Assembly (NCBI GenBank): GCA_019321725.1
Contig: CM033116.1
Coordinates: forward strand, 1,670,642-1,734,641
Source of the DNA: Paulownia fortunei
Lineage: Eukaryota; Streptophyta; Magnoliopsida; Lamiales; Paulowniaceae
Direction of reading: 5' to 3'
Length of the DNA: 64,000 nucleotides
Below the pieces are notes generated by a model. It searched no databases, had not been told where the DNA came from, and was given only the letters and a program-made list of their open reading frames with translations. The position numbers and the translations under genes are program-made. Positions 25,384 through 38,843 of this stretch are shown one piece after another (positions within the stretch are counted from its first letter, which is position 1; the number at the start of each line of letters is the position of its first letter).

Positions 25384-28300
25384 ACAACTGATTAATTAGT
25401 TGAAACATCACTGAGAAACGAAAATTTTATTCTCAAGTTGAGTTTTTCGAGATTTTTCAGGACACAAGATGACAGAAAGAGAGCCATTGCATTTTTTTTT
25501 TAATAAAAAATATTAGTTGATTTCTTAACTCCTATGACCATCCAAGAATTTTTCTAAGTTCATATATATTACATAATTATATACATCCCTTTTGAAAGTT
25601 TATATATATATATATGTATGTACACCTGGAGTCATTGAACAAATTAAATAAATTGTTGATGTTTTTTTTTTTGTTGTTGAATGTTGATCAAGAATCCACC
25701 CCTACAGGACTCCATTAACAGAACATTTATAAAGTGCTTCTTTTGAACTATTTATTTTTCCTTGGTTGTGAAAGGCCAGGCTTTATTATCCAAACTTAAG
25801 TAGAAAATTAAAGGAAAAGTTCCCAAGAAAAAGGTGAAACGGACAATGGCCAGAAAAGAGAAGACAAATGAAGAAGCTGTCATTAGCATTAACAAATAGT
25901 TATAAGGGAAAAAAGATCATTGGAGATTAATAAAGTATTGGGGACCAGATTTGTGAATATATTATTGTCAAAGGAAAAAGACATTTTTGTTTCTCAAAGG
26001 GCTTCAATTTTTTTAAGGTACTAAATTAACAATAATGAAGAAGATCATGTTTTTAATTTATTATTGAGGGTACGTGGGTGTTGGAATATCATGTCCATCA
26101 ATAATGTAGGACATGTATATACTATATAAAGTCCATACATTTAGGGTTTTAATATTTTGGGACTGGCTAAGAATTTACCTTCTTATATATTATTTCATTC
26201 TAGTTGTGAGTTGAGGGTATTTATTAACTAGAAAGGAGCAGGTTTCTTGCACGATGTAAGAACATATGTTTAAAAGCATATCACTTGTTAGTTATACACA
26301 ATATCATGTCATAATTATTACATGTTTCTATTATTTAACCATTATTGTACAGAATTCTAATTTTGAAAAAAGACGGATTACTAACTTACTATTGAATATT
26401 GAATCTAGTAGTTTAACATTGTACGTTAACATCTTTATTTCTTATTTTTTTTAATTGAGGGGGACACAATAATATCTATTTTTTTTTTTTTGAGTTTTTG
26501 CACATTATATTTTTAATTAAAGTTGATTTATTTTCTTGTCTTTAAGGATATTGACCTTTTAAATCTTTTTTTTTCTTTTTTGCATTTTGATGGCATTTAA
26601 TATTGTCAATATGCTCATATGCAATTAATCTAAAACCTTACTATCAAATGTGAATTTTTTTATGAAGCTTTAGATTGTTTTTGTAACACTAAACCTACTG
26701 AATTATACTTTATATTTTTCTATATTATTTACAATGCCATTTATTACTTAATTTATTGAAAGTGATTGATTTAATACAAATTATTTATTATTCTAATAAA
26801 AAATAAATCTAAATTGTCGATGTTAGTATCAAAGTAATTTTACTTTGTGCTTTGAGGGGCTACACTTTGTTGGTATCAATATAAATTTACTTTGCTCCTT
26901 TTTTTGTAAAATTGCATTTTTCGTCTTTGTATTGCAATTTTTTATTTTTGAATTTTCTTTCATAATATTTTATTTACATGGATGTAATTCATTATTTTTT
27001 AATTGAATAGTACATCTTTTCATTACAATTAAAATTTTCATGTCGCATTTTTTGTTATATATTCTACATTCTTGATATTCTATTAAATAGTAATTGATAC
27101 GGTAGTAAATACATATTAAAATAAGAGATTTGCTCGTTTTGGATTTTCGATAAGCTATTCCAATTTAATAAGATTGATTATTTTTTATTTACAAGTTTCT
27201 GATGTTTGTTGTTTAATGTTTATTTGCCTTTTTTTCTTGAGTTTTTTGCTTATTTTTGTAGCATTATTCCTAATGCATTCTATTTTTTTATTTATTTATC
27301 AGTATTTATCTTTACATTAGTTCAGTTTTAATTTATATTACACATTATGATAACTAAGTTGACCCCCTAACCTATTGACTTACTTAATTTGAAAATATAA
27401 TTCTTCTATCATAGACCAGCCCATATGTAGTTAATTTAAACCTACATTCAAATGCTATCTTATATGCGCTTGGTAAATTAAAATCTCTTTAAAATATTTA
27501 AAATCTCTTATAGAAAAGAAAATTGCATTGAAATATTATTTACCTTCACTTTTTTCTTTAGTTAGGACATTGTTTGATTTAGTATTATATCTAAGTAGGT
27601 TAGAGGATTTAAGAATCTAAATGTTTTTTTCTGTTAATGGTTTTCTTCTATTAAATGATTTCTTTTATCTAAAAGAACTTTGTTTTTTAATTTGTTAACT
27701 AAACCCTTATTTGTTGTTAAGCAAGAGTAGTTAAATATGGGCATGAATGTCGTTTCAAAATTAAAACAAATTCATATTTTTATATAGAGTATATATATAT
27801 ATATATATAGATTATAATTTGTGCATGGAGAACAATTTCTGGGCCACTGGCATAAGGGGTCGGGCCTTTTCAGACATACATTAAAGTATGATGATTAGGC
27901 TAGCTATTTAAATAAAATAAAGTTTAGCCTGACCCAGCCCACTTCCATGTTAGAACTAAATAAACCAATATATATTTCCCATAACAAGTAATAGCCCGAA
28001 CCCTCTTTGTTCTGTTAAATAAATTATTTTGTTTGGGGTACTCGAAAGAGTTGTACTACCTCTCCAAAATTTAAAGGTTCCATGGAATGTGCTTTAAAGT
28101 TTTATGGAGTCAGTTCCTGGCACTGACAGTGTTAAGGGAAAGTTAATAGTATCAAGTTTCATGAAGCTAAACTCTATTCAAGATTTCAAGCAGTATGATG
28201 AAGTATGCCCTCTCTAATTTTGTGGAAGTGTGTGTGCGTGTGTGTGTGTGCTTGTATCTGACTAAAATAGATTTGTGAGTCTTGATGGCTCTTAGTAAAA

Positions 28301-29662
28301 GATTTCAGTTATATATTATACTATCTAGTTTAGAATTAATTACCAATATGTGCAATATATATAACAAACAATTATCTCTTAATTAACCAAACAATTAGCA
28401 GCTGCATGGATAATATTCAGCTTCCAAAGTATTCTCCAGGTAGTCAAGCAGGTTCCCTGAAAGGTATACATCAGTACTCTGATGATCGATCACTGAAAGT
28501 TGGTTAGATTTGCATCAGTCTATGTAAACTACCCATGGTGAGCTCTCGGTGAATATAGTGGATAGATCTCTGATTTGTCTTCGCCAAAAAGAATATTTCA
28601 TGTGTGATGGCTATAAACGGAATTTAATGGCAATCGAGGTGTGCGATGACACATATATATACCAAAAATATTCTTTGTCAAAAGCACTTCTCTTTGGTTC
28701 TTGAGTTCATTTATTGGGCAGAATGCTAGATACTTCCTTTTCTTTCCTTCACAACTTGGTTCCAGATACTCTCCTAGGCCTTCCTAGCTTGCTGATTTGA
28801 AGCTCTATCCTAACTTTCAATACCTTCTTCTACACACATCAATTTCTCGTCGGTGTTTCCTGCTATGCTCACCGAATCCATCCATACTGTAGAACCCTCA
28901 CTCTTTTTTTTTTTTTCTTATCCATTTGAACATCCTCGGATCCAATTAGCAGTGGTAGAGAGTCCTCTTCCCGGCCCCAAGAATAATTATGTGAATGCAA
29001 AGTAAAAGGATTTATAATTTTTTTTAATAATTAACTGGTAACGTCAGATATTTCTAACAGTTACATAAGCATTATAATGTTAAGATTCAAGAATATCTGC
29101 TAGGAATCATTAAGCATATACAAACTAGAAGGATACATGAGTTAAGCTGATGAAATTTACATATATTTAAAAAAATTGCATGTGTAGGTAAGAATATTCA
29201 GGGGGTCAATCAGCAAGTCACTAATCACAAGAATTTCAAGCTATGGAAAGTGATAAGATATACAAAATGTCACAAAAAGAACAGCTAATAGCTTAGGTTA
29301 AAAATAAGGGAAAGTATAATAGAGGCAGTCAGGTTTAGTGTCTTAATTATGTCTAAGATTTAGGTCTTAATAGCTAGGACCAGTGAGAAAAGCAAATTAT
29401 AGCTAGCTCAAACCAAAACAAATAGTATATTATAGAAGTATGCTATTATTCTACTTGAATATATCCTGGGTTACACATGGTCTAAGAAAGCAATCATAGG
29501 GTGGATAATAGGTTTCTGACAGCAGAACATTTCTAGGGTTTCCAGCTTACTGAAGGCTGCAGAAATGCTTGTCATAAAAGTTTGCAGATAAACTAATAAC
29601 AAAATTGGCAGAGGACTCTCTGCCCATGATTGGTATTCTACAAAAGCCCTAATTAATTTTCC
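21672..29662. other. 8-kb intergenic region between two convergent LBD genes, no gene seen
   Basis: Very AT-rich with many short T- and A-tracts, (AT)n runs and stop codons in all frames. It contains the 253-bp tandem duplication at 25128-25633 and (GT)n near 28231-28250. I found no splice-joined exons, no transposon termini and no RNA gene. Confidence 0.55.
25099..25620. repeat. 253-bp tandem duplication bounded by (AT)n runs
   Basis: A unit starting CACACAACTGATTAATTAG at 25128 recurs at 25381, giving a period of 253 bp. The two copies look identical across the whole unit, including a T10 tract. Each copy is flanked by alternating AT runs (about 25099-25127, 25350-25380 and 25602-25614), which probably mediated the duplication by unequal pairing or slippage. 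Confidence 0.9.
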
Positions 29663-30482
29663 TCAAGAATGCTGAATGTATCTGAAGGCCACTGACTGGA
29701 GGTCTTCTGCATCATCTTGAAATGGCCATTGCATGTTATTTGATTGCACTTCAAGTGAATCCAGGCTACCAAATGAGGTATTCTCCTCTGGGAAACCAGA
29801 ATTTTTGTATTTCACAGAAGGGTTCATAGTCATGGTTCCACTGGCATAATAGGGCATGCTTTCAATGTTGTTCAAGTTTGCATCAAATTGGGGCATTTTG
29901 ACCTGATTCTGAAAAGACTGCCACCAACTTTGAACATCCTGTGGGAAAGAATGGCTTTCGCCGTAGAATTTTTTATCATTAGGGTTTGCACTGTTGGAGC
30001 TGTTTACGATGCATTGAGCTGCTTGTTCCTTGAGTGAAGCCAGTTGGGCTTGCAAATTCACAACCTGAAGATCAAGAAACAAAATGAAAAATTAACAAAC
30101 TTCAGAACTAACAAGAATTAGGGTTGAATCACCTACTTCAAATGAAATGGAAAATAATTTATATGTATGTACAAAAAGGAAAAGGAAAAGGAAATTGAAC
30201 CTGCTGTTGGAGGGCAAAAATATGTGAAACACAACCATAAATGGGATCTTGAAGCCTAGCCTGAGCTTCATACGAGATTGTGACCGATGCTTCACACCGA
30301 TCGCTCACCGGAAGGTGAGCAAGGAGTTTTGAGACGTTGCTCGCCCCGAAGACCTTGTGAATGGCTGCAAAATGAGTTGCACCTTGTTCATGGCAGAAAT
30401 AAGGGGCAAAAACACACCCCCTCACACATTTTCTTCTCAGGAACTTGCAGGCACCACAAGGGGAAGAACCAGAGCCTGTCAT
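29663..30482 (-). CDS. LBD17/LBD29-like LOB-domain transcription factor
   Basis: Two exons on the minus strand: 30482-30201 and 30064-29663, joined in phase 0 across a 136-bp intron; 227 residues. Exon 1 is 282 nt, exactly as long as the first exon of the LBD16-like gene at 20889. It encodes the class I LOB domain ([50 protein letters not shown]). Exon 2 continues the coiled-coil [17 protein letters not shown] and then a divergent acidic, Gln/Asn-rich tail. The [17 protein letters not shown] signature and VVNLQA point to LBD29/LBD17 rather than LBD16. The reading frame is complete. The family acts with LBD16 downstream of ARF7/ARF19 in lateral-root initiation and auxin-induced callus; applied here by homology and position. 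Confidence 0.92.
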
Positions 30483-30601
30483 ATTGTCAATTTCTTGATC
30501 TTATTGGGATTTTAAGTAACTAATCTTTAAAGGGTTTAATTTTAGTGCTACTATAATCTGTTAGTTCTTGGCTTAGTGCAAAAGTCATCATCACACCAGG
30601 G

Positions 30602-30609
30602 TTTATAAA
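30602..30609 (-). promoter_or_regulatory. candidate TATA box of the LBD17/29-like gene
   Basis: TTTATAAA (palindromic) lies about 120 bp upstream of the ATG on the minus strand, a plausible distance for a plant core promoter with a leader of about 90 nt. Confidence 0.5.
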
Positions 30610-33600
30610 CACCAAAGGGGTAGGGAGGAGGATCATATTTTATTCTGTAATTTATTACATGTGGTTCCCTTATTGGGCTACAGAATTCATTATTTTTCAT
30701 TTTTTCCTGAAAAATGCTATCTTTAACCCTTTGTCCTAAATCATATACTCTGATTTAAGATTCCATTCAGCATCCTTAAAGGACAATAGAGCTAACATAA
30801 ACCGAACCCATTCTGTGTTTGCTCGATGATTGGATTTTAGCTTGGCTATCTTTCTTCCATTGACAGAAAATTTCTGCTGCAACCAGTACTGCAAATGTGT
30901 TTACTTGTCACTATTTTCCAAGATTTTAACTGGCTTTGAAGTTTCTTATGTCATATGAATCAAAGATTTTAACCTTTGACCGGTATTTCATCTTTAGCAT
31001 AAGTTGTAATATATACAGCACCACATGATGTAGATATGAATCAAATTACTTTGACTTAGAACTATTCCTGTTTTCTTAGACTCTTGATCAGTGGCATAAT
31101 TCAGGTTGTTTGTGATAATTAGCTGCACATGAACGCAATTTGAATTTTCTGGTCCAATTTAATATTGTACATATTAGGAGCACATTAAATATATATGATT
31201 CTCGATAAATACATATTTAAAACAATATTTATATACTTAAATATCAAATTTAAACAACTATGACTCAAACAAATGACACTTTTGAAGAAATTTAGCTCAG
31301 TTGATTGCTAGCCTGTCATATGCTGAAAAATAATAACCATGTAGACCAATTGTTCACATAAATGCACAAAAAGAATGGGAAATCAATTTTTTTCTTCTTC
31401 TTCTTATTATTTTCCTGGAAAAAAATAACCCAGAAAAAATTATTACTTGCTGTTGTACGACAGAAGCTTTTTTATTGGAGGTTTGGTAACACATTAATGG
31501 AGGGGTTTAGCATATTGATTATAGGGTTCTATTGTTTTGTCAATTTGTAGTTTCAATGTCTTTAATTTTATTTTTTAATTAAACACAAACACCAATGCTA
31601 TCAATGATTCTACAATTAATTAGTAATAAGACAAGCTCTTTACCCTAGAACTTCGAGATTTTAACTTATACATTTCTGCGCTTCATCATTTTCAAGGAAA
31701 ATAATACAATAAGGATTAATATGCAGCGTGAGGCAAGAAAAAAAAAATCCCTAATTTTTACCCCCAAAGCTTATCCAGTGGCTACCGACATAGTAATAGT
31801 TAAAACAACATGAATGAAAATTTGTAAGAAATTAAGTGTAATATAATTACTAATATTTTTAGGCCATAAAAAGTATTCACATGTAACTAATCATGGATTA
31901 TTGTAATATAAAAGGTCATGATTCTCAAACCATTTCATTCATGATAAATAAGAAAAAATCTCCAAACTAATATCGTGACTTGTTCGAGTTTTCTATCTAA
32001 ATATGATGTTTTCTTAAATATATAATTTGTATTAACTATATAGACGTGTTATGAATGTATATAATATAAAATAATAAAACAAGAAATTAAAATAAAAAAT
32101 CTGAAATAACCGTAACCAAGTTCTTTAGTGATGTGCTCTTTGTATGAACTTCACATTCTTGTATTCTTAGAAGTTGGTGAAAACAAATTTACATTGCAAA
32201 CTGAGAATTCTAAGAATATTAATGGAAGCATGCATTTAGCAAGAATTGTTAATTTCCACATGGTTCAAATGATGAAGCCCTCAAATTCACAATATGTAAA
32301 GAGAATTAAAAATTGGCTGTTGATGAAAATAAAAGTAGATAAGAAGAAGCAAGTTGAAAAGGGGGCATATTCCAAAATATAATGAAACAAAAGATAGTGA
32401 CACTGGAATAGAACAACCTGACTGGGGAAAGCACATAACATGGAGATTTAAAGTAAGGGTTTTTTTCTCTTTTGTTTAAGTATTGGAGGTCACAGCTTGT
32501 CGTGCAATAAAAAGTAGACTAATCTCATTAACTAATCTTATATATATATATATATATATATATTAGCATTAATCACTTTCTTCTGTCACATATAGGCACC
32601 AACATGTAGACCTTGCCCATATGTGTATTAAGGCCCACTCAAAACTCTAATTTAATAAAGACCCTAAACTAACTGAATCACCTCCCCCCTCCCCAACCCC
32701 ACCAAAAAAATAAAAATAAATAAAGGAATAAAAATAAAAATAAAAATAAAATACCCCAATAGAAAGGGTTATATTGCTCTAAGCTAGTGAAGACTGGAAT
32801 AAATTAATCCTCTAAAAACTCTGTTATATTTTCCTGTAAGTTCTAGTATGAAAAATATCTCAGCAATGATCATGGATATGTAATCTCATTTTGAAATTCT
32901 GAAATGGATAATATATAGGATCTATTGTTTCTGGTCATTTAGTACTTAAATTTTTGCAAAACTTCTTGAACCTACATTATAGATTTGATATGAAACACTA
33001 ATCTCTATGCTTTTAAGAAAAAAAATAATATCAATATTCAAAGAGTGAAGGGATATATGAATTGATCATTTTCATTAACCAAGTATCAAATTTAAAAATA
33101 AAAATTAAAAATTAAAAAAAATTGCAAATGATTACTCTCTTTGTTTTAAAACTTTTAAAATCTGAGTAAAGCTTGATTATTAATTCTCAACTCATCGCAT
33201 CATGTGTTATGTGTCTCACTCAAGTAGGTAAAAATATAAACTTCACCTCGAAACTAAACATGCTAAAAAACAAGTCCAATTTATAAATAACAGTGTTCCC
33301 ATTCGTGCATGAAAACGCCCCCTGGCAGCCATTATCTCTTCATCTCTTTCATCATGGTTGATAGATAGTTGATGGGCTTTCAGTGATGTGTATTTGTTGG
33401 CCACTTAACCAAGAAAGAGAAAGAATGATGTTGCAGACAAGAAGGGATTTTTAAATTAATATTGGGATCCTTAAAATAATCAACTTTGTTGCAATAATGT
33501 AGTATGTATGTGTGTTCAACAAATCTTTTAAAAGCAGCACAGCAGCAAATGGACTTATCTATTTAATCCTTGTTCAGACTTTCAAATACAGCTTATAATT

Positions 33601-33625
33601 TTTAATAGGCCCACTCTTTGCTACA

Positions 33626-33655
33626 CCCCCCCCCCCCCTCCCCTACCCTACCCTT
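33626..33655. repeat. C13 tract followed by CCCCTACCCTACCC
   Basis: Thirteen C's, then three further C-blocks of 3-4 separated by one or two bases. The minus strand therefore has four or more G-runs in a tight G-quadruplex pattern. It is not a plant telomere repeat, which is CCCTAAA. Confidence 0.75.
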
Positions 33656-36231
33656 TTTTTTTGCATCGATCTAAAAGGCACTTTTAATTGGAGCTATATT
33701 TTTCTTTGAATCTAGCATGTAATTTAAACAGTATATTTGTACTCTGCAGTATGTATATTTTTTCTCCTTACCCAATTACACCACTGTGATTATGTATTTA
33801 AAAAAATTGTAATCTTAATTACATTTGTAAATCTTCTTTTTGTACTAATACTCTATAGCAATTTGGCCAAAATGGTTATTGAAGTTGATAATCGTTATTT
33901 GATATTTTATGACCAGACAATTAAACATCCAGGTCAGATCCTATACTCCGAATTCATTTTTTTCTTCTATTTTTCATTATAAATAAGCGCTAGGTATATA
34001 TAATATTTTCTTTAAATTATCATATACCCTTAAGTTGTATTCATAAAATAAAATACATAATAAAATACACATTGAAATGAAAAATCCAACAAGTATAAAT
34101 ATATATATATATGTATTCAATGCATGTACTGATGAAAGTGGCCAATGATTAACACTTTTGATGAGAATAATCAGTTCAATTTGGAAAACTGCACATTATA
34201 ACCAATTGCATGGCTTATTTTAAGTTTTGAAAGCATGAAAATCTGACAAAAGGTCAAAAGATGACTAAAATAACAGAGAAAATACAGTGTATGACATGCT
34301 GATGATGATCGGTGGAGGAATATATTCATCAACCCAATTGTATTACAACTAGATTAAATCAAGGTTCATGCCCTTGTAAACTATTAATTACATGTAAAAT
34401 AATAATTAATTCTTACTTTTTCCTGCAAAAATTGATTTCAGGGTGAAGTCGTGTTTCCGTGTTTAAGCTTTTTGAGACCAATATAGGAATCTGACATGCT
34501 TTAGATATATTGAAACTGTTTTAGATTCGTTCTTACTTCCATAAGTCGTACTCTGGTGACTCACAACTAGTTAGTGAGTCGTTAAATTAAGTATGATTGA
34601 CTTCTTCTTGTTCATTCGTTCAATAATAATATCACTGAACAATAGTTTCAAGAAAAGATATGGATATTTACCAAGTTCTCATTATTCTTCGGACTTTCAG
34701 AGTTTTGGAGATTGAAATTTTGAATATCGAGTTTTGTGAAATCAAGGGTGTGAAAAACTACTAAAGATTCCGTGTCTTTGAATATTTTAATTTTTTTAAA
34801 TATTTTCTTAAATATATATTTATTTTAAATCATACATATTTGACATATATAAATATATATGACATACAATATAATAAGAAATGCAATACCAAATTAAATC
34901 AGAAATCCAAACTGCTAATAAAATTCATATTCAATAGAAGAAAATATAGACTGTTTATATTCTTTAAGTAGACGATTTTCCACTTTTCACATTTAAATTC
35001 AGAGTTAGAGCTGCTACTTTTTTTAAAAAAGTAAATCAATTAATTATATCATTATATCAAAATATCAATAATAAATTTATTAATTCAATCATTAGTAACC
35101 ATCTAGTTACAACAATCAATATGTACATTTCAATATCTTACATTTATAGAATTTTGAAATCTACAAAACCTCATTGGCCATTGGCATAGCTGCTAATTCT
35201 TAAATTCATGAATTTTTTAACTATAGTAGGCATTACCTTAATTATCCATTTGTTCGAACTATATTTGTCTGCATAATAAATGCCGGTTCACATGCTTAAA
35301 GTAAATGCAAAAGAGTAATAAAAGATTTTGGCACTAACACGCCGCACTAGTGCATCAATTATGTATGCTATCACCTGACCGGGTTCCACATCAGCACCAG
35401 CCAACCATAATTGTTTCTTCTTTCTTATTTGTAATTTTCTTGTAATAATTAAGGCAAAGTAAGGTTTTATAAGTTTGGTATATTATACATTTGATGTTGT
35501 GCAAAATATATAATAAATAATATATATACAAAAAATATTATATTTACTTATATATTTTATGTGTTGTGCACGTGATATATATTTTATTATATATTTATAT
35601 GCATTACATTCATATATATATATAGTTGTGTGTAAAATGTATCTCTTAAATTAGTTCTTTGTGTCTTGTTGATCTGACCTGAGCGGATGACAATTAGAAT
35701 TGCTCTTTTCCTTTTCTTTTGTTTTTTTATGTATTTTTACAACTTTATTTGTAAAAATAACAATTGAGAATCAGTGATTATAATATTATATCAAATGACA
35801 GGATATTTAAAGTATTAAATAAGATGATACTATTTAAAAAAAAATTGAGACATTTATTCATGAACATCCTAAAATACATTATATACGTTCAATTTAGCAT
35901 AGAATGAGTGCTTTGTCAAATTTCATATTTATTTATATACAGAAAAAAATCAAATTATAATTAAAATATTCTATTATTTGTCTTTTTTGATGTCATAAGT
36001 CTTAGGCAAGCCAACTATTATAGAAACTACGTCAAACTCCATGCTCTGCAAGGAATTTATTTTGTTCTTGTTAAAAAAAAAACAATTTAATTAATGGGGT
36101 TTTGTTATATTTTGAGGAGTGAAAGTAAGGTCATGTTAGGTTGGAATCAAATAAAGAAGAGATTGATGTTGGAGAGTGATGCGGACATATGGGCATCCAG
36201 TGACTGGTCAAGCAGACAATCAGTTTGCACT

Positions 36232-36250
36232 GGGGGGGGGGGGGGGGGGG
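36232..36250. repeat. G19 homopolymer
   Basis: Nineteen consecutive G's in AT-rich intergenic DNA. Exact length is uncertain, as such runs are hard to sequence. Confidence 0.85.
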
Positions 36251-37906
36251 TCCAACGCACGTGTGTGGATGATTGCAATGTATCTACTTAGGTCTGGTTT
36301 ACTAGTACTATATTTTCTTCTCTCAATGCACAAGGAAATATAAACTCATTAAACTTTCTTACATACTTGCATAGTTAGTTTAGTCATAATCATGTTGTCA
36401 TTTATGCTAATTCCTTGTAATTTATCCCACATATATGCTTACAAGAACTCTAACAATGACATCTCATGTAAATTCGGATTGGATTGGTTTGTTTAACAAA
36501 TTCAATTGACTTTAAACAATCGAAATTTTGGTTCAACGGGTCAAAACCAATCAAATCGCTTTTAAATTTAATTAATTAATTTTTTTTTTTTTTAAGATGT
36601 TTAAACTTAGTATTTTGTTAGATTTTTTTTTAATTATTTATCATTTTTTATCTATAAAATTTATTATATAATAATTACATTATCATTTTAAATAATATAA
36701 TAAAAAAATATAATCAATATATATTAGACTGGTAGAACTGACGATTGAACTAATAATCGACAATAAAATTAATTTGATTATCGAAACACTGATTTTGAAT
36801 ACTCATATTAAAGTAGAATCATACACCTGTGTAGAAAAAGGCTACAAATATTTCATTCTTGACGGTGATGATTAATATATCTAAATATAATAACTAAAAT
36901 TCAGAATCCAAAGTCCTAAAATACGGAATAATTTCTTGTACAAGTTACTATGTGCCCATATAATAGCACACCAATGTAAGCCCGTGAACAATGGGCATAG
37001 ACTTAGAATCAGCATTTTTCCATCCCGACAACAGGAATGGGGAAGAAAACTCCATTTTTTGATGACTGAAAGACAAAATTAGGGAGCTTCATTTTCAAGA
37101 GTTAATGAGTAACCTGTGCATTATATTAAGTTAATAATTATCCGAAAATGACCCATAAATGTTTAATTTAAATTAGGATGTTATGTAGTTTGAAGAGGAG
37201 GCAAATCTTCAAAGTCCAAACCTTAATATAGGGACTGATAAGAAATTTAGTATAGAACTTCAGGGACATTGAGGATGTCATGTCAAGAGAAGTAATGAGG
37301 GATTGTGAGAGGGATGTTTTTGTTTTTGTTTTTGTTCATCAAGAGAGACTACTGGAACTTGGACATTGCCACCTTTTGATCTAAGTAATCTAACTAATAA
37401 TAAGCAAAAATTCTACGATCAAATTCTTTTATACATCTTGAATTTTTAGTTCAACTCATAAGAATTAATTTTTTTTCTCAAATAAATAAAAATAAAAATA
37501 GGAGAAACAATTTAAAAAATATATCAATATTTAGTGTTGCAGCTCTTTCATCAATGATAATAGATTTTTTTTCTTCATCTAAATGATCAGCTCAAGGGAG
37601 TTTGGGCACCCACTTTCAGTTGTACTAGATTGTGGCTGATATACCTCCTTTAATTCTCATTGGCACAAAAACCCAGAAAAAAAAAATGGAAAAAAGAAAA
37701 GAAAAAAAGTGACCATGCCCACAAGGCCAATAGTATTCCTCATCCTTGGTAGACAAACATTTGTTGACTTGAACATTGGATCTAAAAGGAATGGAATGCT
37801 TCTTTATTCCTTGAAAATGGGCTTCAAATACCCACCTTTTCTTTCACCCTTTTGATGGCCCTCCTCTCTCTGGAATGCCCTCACTCGTGTGCCATTATAT
37901 ATATAA

Positions 37907-37908
<2 letters not shown>

Positions 37909-37937
<29 letters not shown>
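37909..37937. repeat. (CA)n microsatellite
   Basis: About 14 CA units preceded by a short (AT)n run. Confidence 0.9.
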
Positions 37938-37943
<6 letters not shown>

Positions 37944-38722
37944 ATATTTTCCTCCACAAGAGAAATTATTTTTTATAGTAGATTAGATCAAGATGATCAA
38001 GTTAATTACAAGACTGAGTATCAAAGGATGGGACTAATCCCTTTTTTAACAGTTGGATTGAAGGGCTAACTTTTTTTCTTTTTTCCCACTTGGAGAATAT
38101 ATAATTCAACTCAAAATGCTGATACATGGCAGGGAAGAGATCAACGAGGGAAAAACTGCATCTGGAAAGGACAACATAAATGTACTTTTTTCCACTTTTT
38201 CTTGGATGCTATGAACCCTTAGGGCTAGTATGACTGATTATTATAGCCAATAATTGCCTATTATCTTTCACTAAGATAGACATTAGTGGCTTATCCATAT
38301 TATTACATCAATAATTACCATCAAAGGTGAACATGTTGATACTAATAAGTATAACCCTACATCTCATATGACTAATAGTTGTTCATGAAATTACTATTAC
38401 TTCAAACCCATCTCTAGAGTTCATTGCACTTCCTTCTTGGTTTTATCTGGTTAGACACTTTGCATTTTTTAGATTCTCTCTATTTCGATTTCAGTGATAT
38501 TACCCTTAAGCGCGTGCTTCCTATGGAAAAAATGAATAGTTCAACAACAAGAATCCACATGCTCAAGGTTTTCTCCATCTCAAAGGTGAGAAGGTTGAGA
38601 GAAGTGTTTTACGGAGAATTGACTGTCCCGTAACACTAGATTTACCATCTTTGCGGCTGGAATGACTCAGGTAACACCAGTCACCATAACAGAGCACTGC
38701 AAGACCTCATCCTCAAAACAGG

Positions 38723-38809
38723 ACACAATATACTTGTGAAGATATTGTGTAGCATTACAAAGAAAACCAAAATTTTCAATTTAACACAATATACTTGTGA
38801 AGATATTGT
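38723..38809. repeat. 26-bp direct repeat with internal hairpin, downstream of the lipase gene
   Basis: The same 26-bp segment occurs at 38723-38748 and 38784-38809. Each copy contains ACAATAT and ATATTGT separated by ten bases, able to form a 7-bp stem. It lies 35-120 bp beyond the lipase stop codon, so it is probably in the 3' UTR or near the polyadenylation region. Confidence 0.75.
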
Positions 38810-38843
38810 TGCACGTCACAAATAAACAAAAAAAATCAGTTTA

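Larger units (their letters stand above)
30620..38700. other. 8-kb intergenic region, no gene seen
   Basis: AT-rich DNA, no coding exons recognised. It holds (AT)n at about 32540-32563, a C13 tract at 33626-33638, a G19 tract at 36232-36250 and (CA)n at 37909-37937. A stretch at about 36470-36790 with repeated ATTGGATTGG and AACCAATCAAAT-like phrases resembles a decayed dispersed repeat. Open frames at 33737-33982 and 38424-38633 show no domain. Confidence 0.55.

Noticed and set aside
33640..33655. Possible interstitial telomere repeat
   Set aside because: The unit is CCCTA, not the plant CCCTAAA, and there are only two to three units.
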